Positions 28,324 through 37,659 of a stretch of DNA of 64,000 nt are shown here, piece by piece; within the stretch, counting starts at the first letter, position 1, and each line of letters begins with the position of its first letter. Source of the DNA: Betaproteobacteria bacterium (GTDB lineage Bacteria; Pseudomonadota; Gammaproteobacteria; Burkholderiales; Rhodocyclaceae); assembly GCA_016709965.1 (NCBI GenBank), contig JADJLT010000001.1, positions 2,129,001-2,193,000 of the forward strand, given 5' to 3'. A program made the translations under genes and the position numbers. Below the pieces are notes generated by a model. It had not been told where the DNA came from. It searched no databases and was given only the letters and a program-made list of their open reading frames with translations.

Positions 28324-30740
28324 CCGCGGACACGGACGACGAACTCGCCCGACTGCGTGCCGAGAACGCTCGGTTGGTCGGTTTGCTGGAGGCCAGTGGT
28401 ATTGCATGGCGCCTGCCCGAACCTGTGGCCACGCCGGTCAATGCCTCCCCGCTGTCCACGGATGAAAAAGTCGCGCTGTTCCGCCGATTGTTTCGGGGCC
28501 GCACCGATGTCTACCCCGTGCGCTGGGAAAACAAAGCCGGCAAGAGTGGCTACTCGCCCGTGTGCGCCAACGAGTGGCGCACAGGCGTTTGCGAGAAGCC
28601 TCGCATCAAGTGTGCAGACTGCGGCCACCGACTGCTTGTGCCCCTGACGGACCAGACGATCTTCGACCACCTCGCGGGCCGCCACACAGTTGGCGTGTAT
28701 CCGCTACGGGCGGATGACAGCTGCTATTTCCTCGCTGTGGATTTCGACGACGCCGATTGGCGCGCCGATGCGCAGGCTTTTGCCCAGTCTTGCCGCGAAC
28801 TGGGCGTCCCTGTTGCGCTGGAAATCTCGCGCTCGGGCAACGGCGCCCATGCGTGGGTTTTCTTCTCGTCGGCCGTCGCGGCGCGGGATGCGAGGCGGCT
28901 CGGCACCGCGATTATCAGCCACACCTGCGCCCGCACTCGGCAACTGAAGCTCACGTCCTATGACCGGCTGTTCCCGAATCAGGACACCATGCCCAAAGGT
29001 GGCTTCGGCAACCTGATCGCCCTGCCGCTACAGAAGGTTCCGCGCGAGAACGGCAGTAGCGTGTTCGTGGACGACGCACTACGGCCATATCCCGACCAGT
29101 GGGCCTTCCTGGCATCGGTGCAGCCCATGGCAACCCAAGATATCGAGCCGACTATTCTGCTTGCCACCGGCGGCACGCATCCATTGGATGTCACCTTTAT
29201 CACGGAGGAGGATCAGCAAGAGCCGTGGAAACGCACGGCGCCGGCCAGGCAGCGGCTGCCGGGCCCGATGCCGGCGTCGCTGACGGTGACCTCGGCCAAT
29301 CTCCTCTACTTCGACAAGGGGCAGCTGCCGCAAGCGCTGGCGAACCGCCTGATCCGCCTGGCGGCCTTCCAGAATCCCGAGTTCTACAAGGCGCAGGCGA
29401 TGCGCCTGCCGGTATGGGATGAGCCGCGGGTAATCGGCTGCGCCGAAAATTTCCCGAACCACATCGCCCTGCCGCGGGGATGCCTCGATGCTGCCCGGGA
29501 GCTGCTGCGCGAGAACGGTATTCGCTGTGAGTTGCGGGACGAACGTTTTGGCGGCGAGCCACTGGATGTGAGCTTTGGCGGGACGCTGCGGCCGGACCAA
29601 GAGGAGGCCGTCGCCGCTATGCTCGGCCACGATATCGGTATCCTGTGCGCGCCGACCGCCTTCGGCAAAACCGTGACGGCCGCAGCACTGATCGCCCGGC
29701 GTGGTGTGAATACCCTCGTTCTGGTACATCGCACGGAATTGCTCAAGCAGTGGCAGGAGCGGCTACAGGTCTTTCTGGGGGTCGGAAAAGGAGTGATCGG
29801 CACCATCGGCGGCGGCAAAGCCAAGCCCACCGGCAAGATCGACATCGCGCTAATGCAGTCACTGTCTCGGCAGGGCGAGACCAATGAAATCGTCGAGAAC
29901 TACGGTCAGATCATCGCCGACGAGTGCCATCACCTTTCGGCCTTCTCGTTCGAGGCCATCCTGAAACGTGCCCGGGCCAAGTATGCGCTTGGGCTCACTG
30001 CCACGCCGATCCGGCGCGACGGGCGGCAGCCGATCATCTTCATGCAGTGCGGGCCGACCCGACACACGGCTGCGAAGCCGGCTGGCGCACCGCAGACCCT
30101 TGAAGTGATTCCCCGCTACATAGCCGCTCGCATCGACCTGGCCGCCGATGCTGCCATCCAGAACGTGTTCAAGCATGTTGCCAGCGACGCTGGTCGCACT
30201 GTTGCCATAGCGGACGAAATCGCGGCTGCCTTCGAGCAGGGGCACAAGGTTCTGGCTCTGACCGAGCGCACCGAACACCTCGATGCCATCGGCGCGGCAT
30301 TGGCAGGCCGCGTCCCCTCACTATTCACCCTGCACGGCCGCATGTCGAAAAAGCAGCGCGCTGCCCTGGTCTGCGACCTGAATGCCCTGCCCGCCGATGC
30401 GCCCAGGGTGCTGTTGTCCACCGGCAAGCTGGTCGGCGAAGGCTTCGACCACCCACCGCTCGACACGTTGGTGCTAGCCATGCCGATCTCGTGGAAGGGC
30501 ACGCTGCAGCAGTACGCCGGCCGCCTGCATCGGGAGCATGCGAACAAGACCCACGTGCGCATCATCGACTTTGTCGATGCTGGCCACCCGGCCCTGCTGC
30601 GGATGTGGGGCAAGCGACAGCGGGGCTACCAGGCGATGGGCTACCGAATTCCCTCCGCCCCGGCCAGTTACAATCTGGACTTCAGGTTGGTCGCAGCGAA
30701 CGAGCCGGATGTTGTCGTCACAGAATTGGGCGTGAAATGA
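28311..30740 (+). CDS. TOTE-type archaeo-eukaryotic primase fused to SF2 helicase
   Basis: 809 residues. The N-terminus has a short coiled coil (DELARLRAENARLVGLLE), a cysteine cluster (C85, C94, C101, C104) likely to bind zinc, and primase-like motifs LAVDFDDADW (Asp144, Asp146) and SGNGAHAW (175-182). The helicase half has PTAFGKT (Lys453), DECHH (537-541) and QYAGRLHRE. This layout matches primase-helicases of the TOTE conflict systems. ATG at 28320 overlaps the upstream TGA and may be the true start. Likely an anti-invader machine that senses or copies foreign nucleic acid. Confidence 0.82.
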   Translation: MVGMTADTDDELARLRAENARLVGLLEASGIAWRLPEPVATPVNASPLSTDEKVALFRRLFRGRTDVYPVRWENKAGKSGYSPVCANEWRTGVCEKPRIKCADCGHRLLVPLTDQTIFDHLAGRHTVGVYPLRADDSCYFLAVDFDDADWRADAQAFAQSCRELGVPVALEISRSGNGAHAWVFFSSAVAARDARRLGTAIISHTCARTRQLKLTSYDRLFPNQDTMPKGGFGNLIALPLQKVPRENGSSVFVDDALRPYPDQWAFLASVQPMATQDIEPTILLATGGTHPLDVTFITEEDQQEPWKRTAPARQRLPGPMPASLTVTSANLLYFDKGQLPQALANRLIRLAAFQNPEFYKAQAMRLPVWDEPRVIGCAENFPNHIALPRGCLDAARELLRENGIRCELRDERFGGEPLDVSFGGTLRPDQEEAVAAMLGHDIGILCAPTAFGKTVTAAALIARRGVNTLVLVHRTELLKQWQERLQVFLGVGKGVIGTIGGGKAKPTGKIDIALMQSLSRQGETNEIVENYGQIIADECHHLSAFSFEAILKRARAKYALGLTATPIRRDGRQPIIFMQCGPTRHTAAKPAGAPQTLEVIPRYIAARIDLAADAAIQNVFKHVASDAGRTVAIADEIAAAFEQGHKVLALTERTEHLDAIGAALAGRVPSLFTLHGRMSKKQRAALVCDLNALPADAPRVLLSTGKLVGEGFDHPPLDTLVLAMPISWKGTLQQYAGRLHREHANKTHVRIIDFVDAGHPALLRMWGKRQRGYQAMGYRIPSAPASYNLDFRLVAANEPDVVVTELGVK

Positions 30741-31037
30741 AGACAATAAGCCAATCTTCAATATCCGTACGGGCTGCCGTCTGTTTTTCAAAGAATGGCG
30801 CCGGGAACATGCCGTGTCTCTGCGGGTCAATGAACAAACTGCCCTGAACGCTGCGTTCGACTCAAGTGGTCGCAGACCGTCCATTTGGAGCCCGCACTTT
30901 GCGGGTAGCCAGATGGGTAGCTGGCGACAGACAAAAGAAATTGTTGAGCCGTATATTATTGATGTTGCAGAACAAAGCTGCACGCACCCTATCTATACGA
31001 CATTGTTTTGATGTAATGCCCGCCAAGGAGACCAACC
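30741..31037. other. Junction between defence island and core genes
   Basis: No gene recognised. A short hairpin CCCGC/GCGGG lies near 30889-30904 without a T tract. The right edge of the island probably falls here, since the next gene is core-like, but no att repeat was found. Confidence 0.4.
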
Positions 31038-31913
31038 GTGAATACAGAACCCGAGTTCGACAGCCTTGTTCCGGCTCAGTCTTTTGATCGCCGGAGCTTT
31101 ATAGTGACCAGTCTAGGTGTGGGTTTTGCCCTGGCCACTCAGCCCGTAATGGCTCAGACGGCTATCAAGACTGACGAAGTCGGTATTCTGGCGGGCGAAA
31201 TCAAGGTGCCGGTCAAGGATGGTGAAATGGTTGCTTACCGGGCGCTTCCGGCCGCTTTGGCCAAACCGGCCGTAGTGCTGGTGGTTTCAGAAATCTTTGG
31301 TGCCCACGAACATATCCGGGATATATGCCGCCGTCTGGCCAAACTCGGGTATTGCGCCATTGCCCCTGAGTTGTTTGCGCGCCAGGGCGATCCCCGGAAA
31401 ATTGCCAGCATCCCGGAAATCCTTGAAAAAATCATCGCCAAAACGCCTGACGCGCAAGTGCTCAGTGATCTGGACGCTTGTGTCGCATGGGCTGCATCGA
31501 ATGGGGCAGATACCAGTCGTCTGGCAGTTACTGGTTTTTGCTGGGGCGGGCGCATTACATGGCTGTACAGCGCCCACAACGCAGCAGTAAAGGCTGGCGT
31601 TGCCTGGTACGGCAAGCTGGTTGGTGCGTCCAATGCATTCACCCCCAGGCATCCGATCGAATTGGTCGGTGAGTTGAAAGCGCCTGTGCTTGGCCTTTAC
31701 GGGGGGCTCGATACCGGCATCCCGATGGAAACGATAGAAGCAATGGAAAAGCTGCTTCAGCAAGGAAATGCCGTCGCCAAGTCCTCGGAAATCCACATCT
31801 ATGACAACGCACCGCATGCGTTCAACGCGGATTACCGGCCGAGCTATCGCAAGGAAGAGGCCGAGGATGGCTGGCAGAGAATGCTGGCCTGGTTCCGCAA
31901 AAACGGCGTCTGA
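31038..31913 (+). CDS. Exported dienelactone hydrolase-family protein
   Basis: 291 residues with a GTG start, AAGGAGA upstream. The N-terminus contains a twin-arginine-like signal (FDRRSFIVTSLGVGFALAT, cleavage near MAQ). The dienelactone hydrolase triad is Cys in GFCWGG, Asp in GGLDTGIP and His in NAPHAFN. Family members open lactone rings in aromatic degradation, but many are general carboxylesterases; the periplasmic location makes the substrate uncertain. Confidence 0.85.
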   Translation: MNTEPEFDSLVPAQSFDRRSFIVTSLGVGFALATQPVMAQTAIKTDEVGILAGEIKVPVKDGEMVAYRALPAALAKPAVVLVVSEIFGAHEHIRDICRRLAKLGYCAIAPELFARQGDPRKIASIPEILEKIIAKTPDAQVLSDLDACVAWAASNGADTSRLAVTGFCWGGRITWLYSAHNAAVKAGVAWYGKLVGASNAFTPRHPIELVGELKAPVLGLYGGLDTGIPMETIEAMEKLLQQGNAVAKSSEIHIYDNAPHAFNADYRPSYRKEEAEDGWQRMLAWFRKNGV

Positions 31914-31983
31914 TGCCCGATTCGAGCCTGCAAAGCCGTGCCTTCGTGCTAACCTTCGCGCCTCGACAAAATACTGTCCAATC

Positions 31984-32412
31984 ATGACTAATACTGAAGC
32001 CACTACCGTAGCTACCCCCGACAAGCCAAACGATACCCGGGCACTTCTCAAGGACTTGCAGGCGCGGTTTGATGTTTTTCGCAACTTCAGTCCGTTGGCA
32101 ATTGGCATCGACAAACAGGTCTTTGCATTGCTGCCGGAACTGAGCAAGAAATCCCTGCGCCTTGCCATGCGCAGCCATACCATTTCCACGCGTTACTTGA
32201 AGGAAATGGAAAAAGGCACGGTGCGGCTTAATCTCGACGGCACGCCTGCCGACGAAGTGACTGACGAGAATCGTCAGCATGCGGCGGAACAGTTGCGTGA
32301 GCGTTTCAAAAAGCAGGCAGAAGCTCGCAAGGCCGCTGAAGCGGAAGCCAAGGCAGAACAGCGTCGAATGGAAAAACTGAATCAGCTCACCGAGAAATTC
32401 GGTCGCAAATAG
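31984..32412 (+). CDS. ProQ/FinO-family RNA chaperone
   Basis: 142 residues from the ATG at 31984. The ProQ/FinO domain covers about 20-110 (FRNFSPLAIGIDKQVFALLP, LAMRSHTISTRYLKEM), with an acidic/basic linker and a C-terminal helix rich in K, A and E. These proteins bind structured small RNAs and mRNA 3' ends. A bidirectional terminator follows at 32449. Confidence 0.85.
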   Translation: MTNTEATTVATPDKPNDTRALLKDLQARFDVFRNFSPLAIGIDKQVFALLPELSKKSLRLAMRSHTISTRYLKEMEKGTVRLNLDGTPADEVTDENRQHAAEQLRERFKKQAEARKAAEAEAKAEQRRMEKLNQLTEKFGRK

Positions 32413-32448
32413 CATCAGTGGTCATGGCGCGTTGATGCGCTAATAATG

Positions 32449-32478
32449 AAAAAGGCCAATCAGATGATTGGCCTTTTT
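32449..32478. terminator. Bidirectional terminator between proQ-like gene and tRNA-fMet
   Basis: AAAAAGGCCAATCA pairs with TGATTGGCCTTTTT with a two-base loop. The A and T runs make it usable from both sides, ending the plus-strand proQ-like gene and the minus-strand tRNA-fMet. Confidence 0.85.
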
Positions 32479-32490
32479 GCTGGAATTCTT

Positions 32491-32566
32491 TGGTTGCGGG
32501 GGCAGGACTTGAACCTGCGACCTTCGGGTTATGAGCCCGACGAGCTGCCAACTGCTCCACCCCGCG
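32491..32566 (-). tRNA. Initiator tRNA-fMet (anticodon CAU)
   Basis: On the minus strand it begins CGCGGGGTGGAGCAG, has the anticodon loop CTCATAA with the GGG/CCC pairs of an initiator, the T loop GGTTCAAGTCC, and ends with encoded CCA. The first base C faces A72 unpaired, diagnostic for the initiator. 76 nucleotides. Confidence 0.95.
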
Positions 32567-32652
32567 TCCGGTCAGGTATTTTTTGCAAATTACCTGTAAA
32601 GCGAAAAACTTGTTGAACTAGACGCTTGGCCGAAGCTAAGTGCTATTGAATT

Positions 32653-32698
32653 CTGGTGGGGCGCGACAGATTCGAACTGTCGACCTACGGATTAAGAG
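32653..32698 (-). repeat. attL: 3' fragment of tRNA-Lys(CUU)
   Basis: 46 bases identical to 42310-42355, covering the anticodon-to-CCA part of tRNA-Lys, after which the sequence diverges at AAGAG/CC. It cannot form a tRNA by itself. Confidence 0.92.
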
Positions 32699-32745
32699 CC
32701 AGACTGGCTGGCTTACTCTGCCCGAAACCCCTTGCTAGTCCGCCA

Positions 32746-33038
32746 TTATAACAGAGTTGATGGTTTTTCATACCTTCCCCGGTGCGAGTCCGGGATGGCC
32801 TCGTCCTTGACCCCGAAAACGGCGTGCAGGTGTTTCGCCGAGATGACCATCTGGCAGTCGTTTCGGGGTGTACTTGCCGGCAGACGACCGGCACGTTGCC
32901 GGTCTCCGACGCCGGTTTCCCGTTGGAAGCCAACCGCATTCGGCTCCGCTGCATCTTGTCTCTTCCTTGTGGCCGCCGACGGGGGCGACCGGCAGACGAC
33001 AGGTGGGCGCAGTTTTGCGGCGTAACTTGTTGTTTCAT
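32746..33038 (-). pseudogene. Probable frameshifted small element gene
   Basis: The ATG at 33038 has AGGAGA seven bases upstream and reads MKQQVTPQNCAHLSSAGRPR. Near 32935 coding character moves to another minus-strand frame reading QRETGVGDRQRAGRLPA, then QMVISAKHLHAVFGVKDEA and ending EKPSTLL at TAA (32746-32748). One indel joins the two. If no frameshift exists, the first frame continues to 32685. The function is not recognised. Confidence 0.4.
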
Positions 33039-33397
33039 TGGCGTTCTCCTGTAACTTCGTGCTTGACGTTCACGACCTTCGGCGAGTAGCATCTGACCCG
33101 CACATCCCGAAAGGTGGTCCCAACTGGTGCTGGCTCCGTCATGTCGGGGCGGTCGTTAGCCCTTAAACAATGCGAGACGCTCAGTGACTTCCTGCCTTCT
33201 GGGCAGGTTGCTCAAGACGCTTCTACCATTCACGTCAGCTCCGCCCGCTCCGCTTCGTACAACTGCACCAGTTCACCCGGAACGGATGGCCCCGAGCGGC
33301 CCTGCCATGCCCCGAGCGCATGTCAGACGTCAGGCCTCGGGTCATGCCGCGCGCCCATCGGGTGCGTGGAGATTTCTGACGTGAATGGAGCCTCTCC
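33039..33397. other. Intergenic before the DUF927 gene
   Basis: No gene supported. The final GGAG (about 33386) is the ribosome site of the DUF927 gene. This region probably holds divergent promoters of the element. Confidence 0.4.
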
Positions 33398-35302
33398 ATG
33401 GATACCAACAACACCCCGGAACACATCGTTCCGCCGGACTACGTCGTCGACGCCAACGGCGTCTGGCGTGACCTGGGCGAAAAGCGCCCACCGCTTCGGC
33501 TGACGACCTCGGCCGCCTTCGTGACGGCCCTGCTGCGTGACGTCAACGCGACCGACTGGTCGGTCGAGATCGAGTTCACCAACCCGGACGGCGAAGCCTG
33601 CACCTTGCTCGTGCCTTACGCCCAGATACTGGGCCGCCGTGACCTCAGCCAGATGTGCACCGCCGTCGGCCTCTTCGTCCTGCCCCGTGGCGAGAGCGAG
33701 TTCGCCGAGTATCTGGCCCAGTGCGCCGGCAGTGCCGAACTGCCGCGCCACCGCCTGACCACGAAGCTCGGCCTCAACCTGCTGCCGGATGCTGCCTGCG
33801 CCGACCGTCTGTCGTTTGTGATGCCGACCGGGACGCTGCTGCCGAGTGCGGAGACCGTCCCGGCAACTGGCGAGCGTCTGGTTTTCCGGCCGCCGTTCGC
33901 CAACCCGGCGTTTTCCGCGTACGCCAGTGCCGGTACGTTCGAGGAGAGCCGCGAACTGCTGGAACGGGTTCGTGACGACAAGGTGGCGATCTTCGTGCTG
34001 TGCGCGTCGATCTCTGCCCCATTTCTCGAGGCGGCTGGGGTGGATTCGATCATTGTCCACCTGCATGGCCGCTCGTCGACCGGAAAAACCACCCGCCTGC
34101 AACTGGTGGCGATGCTCTGGGGAAAGCCCCTGGACCCGCAGACGGCCGGCAACGACGTGACACTGATCGAACGCTGGCACGGTACGGCCAACTCGATGGA
34201 GAATCTGGCGACCACGCATAACGGCATGGTCCTCTGCATGGATGAGCTGGGTGGCAACACCGACCAAGCCTTCTCGGTCTACAACCAGACCTCTGGCCGT
34301 GGCAAGAACCGCATGACTCGTGACGGCGGCATGCAAGCGCAGCGCAAGTGGTCCTTGCTCAGCGTGTCTACCGGCGAAGTGTCGCTGTCCGACCGTCTGG
34401 AAGCGGCTTCCGGCAAGCCGGCGAAGACGGGAGAAGTGATCCGGGGTCTGAGCATTCCGATGGACGACCTGCCGGCCTACGAGGGGATGAGCACTGAGGA
34501 AGCCAGCCAGCATGTGCAGGCCCTCAAGACCCGCCTGCTCCAGACCTACGGCACGATCGGGCCGGCTTTCGCGCAGTACGTTCTGGACAGCTTCGGCACG
34601 GCAAGCAAGCTGCGCGAAGAACTGCACGCCGCGATCGACGTGCGTCACGCTGAACTGGTCGAAACCGTCCGGGCAGCTGGTCACGAACTGGAGCCGCCGC
34701 ACGTTCGGGCCTTGCGTCGCTTCGCCCTGATGCGCGTGATCGGGGAGTGGGCAGCCGACGATGTGTTGCCCTTCTCGGAACTCGACATCCAGTCGGCCAT
34801 CGAGGCTGTCACGCTGGCCTGGCTGAACGCACTGCCGCCGCTGAACGACGAAGATCAGATCGTCGGCCAGGTCCGCGACTGGATCATCCGTCACATGGGT
34901 CAGATGATCCGCTACGTCGACGAGACCGGCCACGAAGACGAGCCGTACATCCCGAGCGTGACCAAGGGCATCCGCCACCGTCGCTGGATTCTGTTGACCG
35001 AGACGGACTTCGCCGAGGCCTGCGACGGGACGTCGACGATGGTGGCCGGGAAGCTGCTCAAGCGTCTCGGCATCCTCGACGGCGAGGGCGGAAAGCACAA
35101 GAAGCGGCACCAGCTGGCTGGTCTGGGGCTGCCGGAAACCTTCTTCTACTCGATCGTCACCGCCAAGCTGCTGCCGGCAACCGAACAGGCGGATGCGCAG
35201 GCTGCCGGGCCGCTGCAGACGACGGGCTTGAAGCCGGGGTGGCGTCGTCCTGCACCGCGCCAGGACGACCATGACGAACTGGGTCCGGTGCCGAGGCTCT
35301 GA
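33398..35302 (+). CDS. DUF927 replication ATPase/helicase of satellite
   Basis: 634 residues. The DUF927 core has Walker A HGRSSTGKTT (about residues 225-235), a Walker B-like MVLCMDELGGN and a later sensor-like LSVSTGEVSL. DUF927 proteins are helicase-like ATPases encoded by phage satellites and islands, usually for autonomous replication of the excised element. No primase domain is seen in this protein. It is followed at 88 bp by a winged-helix protein on the same strand. Confidence 0.85.
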   Translation: MDTNNTPEHIVPPDYVVDANGVWRDLGEKRPPLRLTTSAAFVTALLRDVNATDWSVEIEFTNPDGEACTLLVPYAQILGRRDLSQMCTAVGLFVLPRGESEFAEYLAQCAGSAELPRHRLTTKLGLNLLPDAACADRLSFVMPTGTLLPSAETVPATGERLVFRPPFANPAFSAYASAGTFEESRELLERVRDDKVAIFVLCASISAPFLEAAGVDSIIVHLHGRSSTGKTTRLQLVAMLWGKPLDPQTAGNDVTLIERWHGTANSMENLATTHNGMVLCMDELGGNTDQAFSVYNQTSGRGKNRMTRDGGMQAQRKWSLLSVSTGEVSLSDRLEAASGKPAKTGEVIRGLSIPMDDLPAYEGMSTEEASQHVQALKTRLLQTYGTIGPAFAQYVLDSFGTASKLREELHAAIDVRHAELVETVRAAGHELEPPHVRALRRFALMRVIGEWAADDVLPFSELDIQSAIEAVTLAWLNALPPLNDEDQIVGQVRDWIIRHMGQMIRYVDETGHEDEPYIPSVTKGIRHRRWILLTETDFAEACDGTSTMVAGKLLKRLGILDGEGGKHKKRHQLAGLGLPETFFYSIVTAKLLPATEQADAQAAGPLQTTGLKPGWRRPAPRQDDHDELGPVPRL

Positions 35303-35390
35303 TCTAGGCCACAACTACGACGGGCGTGCGCAAGTTGCCGGAAAACCCGGCAACTTGTCGAACAGCCCGTTGTTCCTTTCTGGAGATGGC

Positions 35391-35741
35391 ATGGTGATGG
35401 AGACATCGACGAACACAACTACGGGAGCGCTGCGGCTACGGTACCTCCGCCTGCGCGTGGTCGACATCCGCTGGATGTTGCGGTCGGCCCGGTTGCCGGG
35501 TCGGGCGGGTAGTGTGGCGGTTGCCCTCTGGGCTGCCGTGACTGCCAGCGGCCAGCCCACGGTCACGCTGACCCCGGCCCGCCTGCGTGAGGTCGGTGTC
35601 GGTCGGGAGAGCGCCTATGCCGCTGTCGAGCGTATGGTCGAAGCGGGAATGGTCGTGGCGGATCGCCATCGTGGGAGGGTGGTACAGGTTACGCTGCTGG
35701 ACGTGACGGGGGCACCTGTGCAGGTGCGTCGCGTCGCGTAA
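35391..35741 (+). CDS. Winged helix-turn-helix protein
   Basis: 116 residues from the ATG at 35391 with TGGAGA upstream. The core VAVALWAAVTASGQPTVTL, then RLREVGVGRESAYAAVERM and a beta wing VVADRHRGRVVQVTLL, has the layout of a MarR-like winged helix. It likely regulates or assists replication of the element with the DUF927 protein. Confidence 0.65.
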   Translation: MVMETSTNTTTGALRLRYLRLRVVDIRWMLRSARLPGRAGSVAVALWAAVTASGQPTVTLTPARLREVGVGRESAYAAVERMVEAGMVVADRHRGRVVQVTLLDVTGAPVQVRRVA

Positions 35742-35830
35742 CGCTGGTCGATCCTCAGCATTCGGCCACAAGCGGCCAGTTGGTATGCGATATGATTGAC
35801 CAATTCAACACTACAAAGGCTTTGCCGCTC

Positions 35831-36514
35831 ATGTGTCGCACTCAATTGGATACCCCGAAGTTCTTGCTCGCTTCCGTTATGTTGGTGGCTAGTGTGACTG
35901 CGAATGCCGGGCTATTCGGATTAGGTAGCAGCACAATGAGTTGGAAAGAGGAAGTGTTATTGCATGACGGACAAGTCATTGTCGCGGAGAGGTTCTATAA
36001 CCTAGGTGGCTATCCGACACTTGAAAGTACGGAACGTGCGGCACTGGATGAAACAGTGACATTCAACCTGCCCAGCACGGGCCAAAAAATTACCTGGAAA
36101 ACCGACTTCAGAGACACCGAGCCCGAACTGAATAGCCTGAACCTGATCCTTTTTGACGTAGTGAAAGGTGTGCCTTACATCGCTACTTACCCGGCAGGCT
36201 GCATTGCCTACAACAAATGGAAGCGCCCCAACCCCCCGCAAATCTTGTTCAAGTACGAGAACGATCAATGGAAACGCATTGCCTTGTCCGAGTTTCCGGT
36301 TGAGCTAACCAAGGCCAACGTCATAGTGGGAAGACCAGCGACCAAATTACTGAAACCTTTCTATAGCGTTGCAGGGGTCAATAAAGAGAATTACTACGTC
36401 GTTCCCCAATATCGAACCATCCTTCAGGTGCGATTGAATCCGGAGCCATGCCCTCAATATCCAAGCGGCCCAAAAGCTCCATTACCAATTCCATCTGAAA
36501 CGTCACGGCAGTAA
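35831..36514 (+). CDS. Secreted hypothetical protein, element cargo
   Basis: 227 residues from the ATG at 35831, with signal peptide KFLLASVMLVASVTANAG. The mature part is beta-rich with conserved-looking aromatic residues and two late cysteines (PAGCIAYNKW, NPEPCPQY). G+C is lower than the flanking DUF927 gene, so it looks like a separately acquired cargo gene. Function unknown. An ATG at 35792 is possible but would bury the signal peptide. Confidence 0.65.
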   Translation: MCRTQLDTPKFLLASVMLVASVTANAGLFGLGSSTMSWKEEVLLHDGQVIVAERFYNLGGYPTLESTERAALDETVTFNLPSTGQKITWKTDFRDTEPELNSLNLILFDVVKGVPYIATYPAGCIAYNKWKRPNPPQILFKYENDQWKRIALSEFPVELTKANVIVGRPATKLLKPFYSVAGVNKENYYVVPQYRTILQVRLNPEPCPQYPSGPKAPLPIPSETSRQ

Positions 36515-36593
36515 ATGTCATGGCAAATGCCTAACCGAGTAACCGTCTCCTTTGGGCACCCAGCGGCCAAGCGGTTCTGGCTGATGCCACAGC

Positions 36594-36624
36594 AAAAAAG
36601 CGGGATGGCCGTGAGGCCATCCCG
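36594..36624 (-). terminator. Terminator of the integrase gene
   Basis: CGGGATGGCC and GGCCATCCCG form a perfect 10-bp stem with loop GTGA. Read on the minus strand it is followed by a run of six T, directly after the integrase stop at 36651. Confidence 0.8.
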
Positions 36625-37659
36625 GTCAAGTCGTCTTTCTCGTCAGCCACCTAGACTTCGCTGGTGATGGCCAGCTTCGCCTTGCGGAAGGCCTCACTGG
36701 CCGCGTTCGACGCCTCGCGCAGCACGTCGTTACGGAAGTGGGCGTACCGGGCCGACTGGCTCACCGTGCGGTGCCCGAGGGCGGCTGCGATCAGGTGCAG
36801 GCTGCAATTCGCGTTGGCCAGCTGGCTGGCGAATGTGTGCCGGAGGTCGTGGATGCGCACGTCAGTGATCGGCTCGCCCAGGATCTTCGCAGCGTGGGCC
36901 AGGATGCGGCGCCAAGGCTTGTCGATGTTGACGATGGCCTTTTCGGGGTCGGTCGCGTTCGGGAACAGCCACGGCGACTTGCCGCGACTCGGCAGGTGGA
37001 CGATCAGCGCCAGCGCCTCGTCGTTGAGCAGCACCACGCGGCTGTGGCCGTTCTTGGTGTCGTGCAGCGTCAGCTGGGCGCGTTCCAGATCGACCGCATC
37101 CCAGCGGGCGAACTGCAGTTCGCTCTTGCGACAGCCGGTCAGCGCCAGCCCCTTGAGGACGGCGGCAGCCGTCTGGTTCGGTTCGGCCTCGGCGGCCTGG
37201 ATGAAGGCGCTCTGTTCCCGCTCGCTGAGGGCGCGGGTGCGGCAGTTGTTCTCCTGCAGCTGGGCGATGCCGGTGACCGGGCTGGTGGTCACCACGTCCC
37301 AGTTCAGTGCGCAGCGGTAGATGGCCCCGAACAGGGCCAGATAGCGGTTGGAGCTGGCCGGCGTCAGCGGCTTGCTGCCGCCGCGCAGGCCGAGCAGGAA
37401 GGACTCGATGTCGCGCCTGGTGATGGCCGACAGCTTCAGGTGGCCGAGCGCCAGCTCGACGCGCTGGAAGCGGCCGACGTCATCCTTCCAGCTGCGCTTC
37501 GTCGCCATGGCGTTCTGTTTGTACTGCTGGTGGAAGAATTCGGCCAGGGTCGGCTCCGCCTTCAGGCGGTGGCGATCTGCCGACACGTCGATGCCACGAT
37601 CGAGTGTCAATCAGCGTCCAATAGTTTCCAGTTGTCAGCGTCCAAATTTTCCCAGTTGC

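Noticed and set aside
33323..35314. 663-codon open frame antisense to the DUF927 gene
   Set aside because: It is a GC-rich shadow; the plus strand has Walker motifs, a ribosome site and coherent protein sequence.
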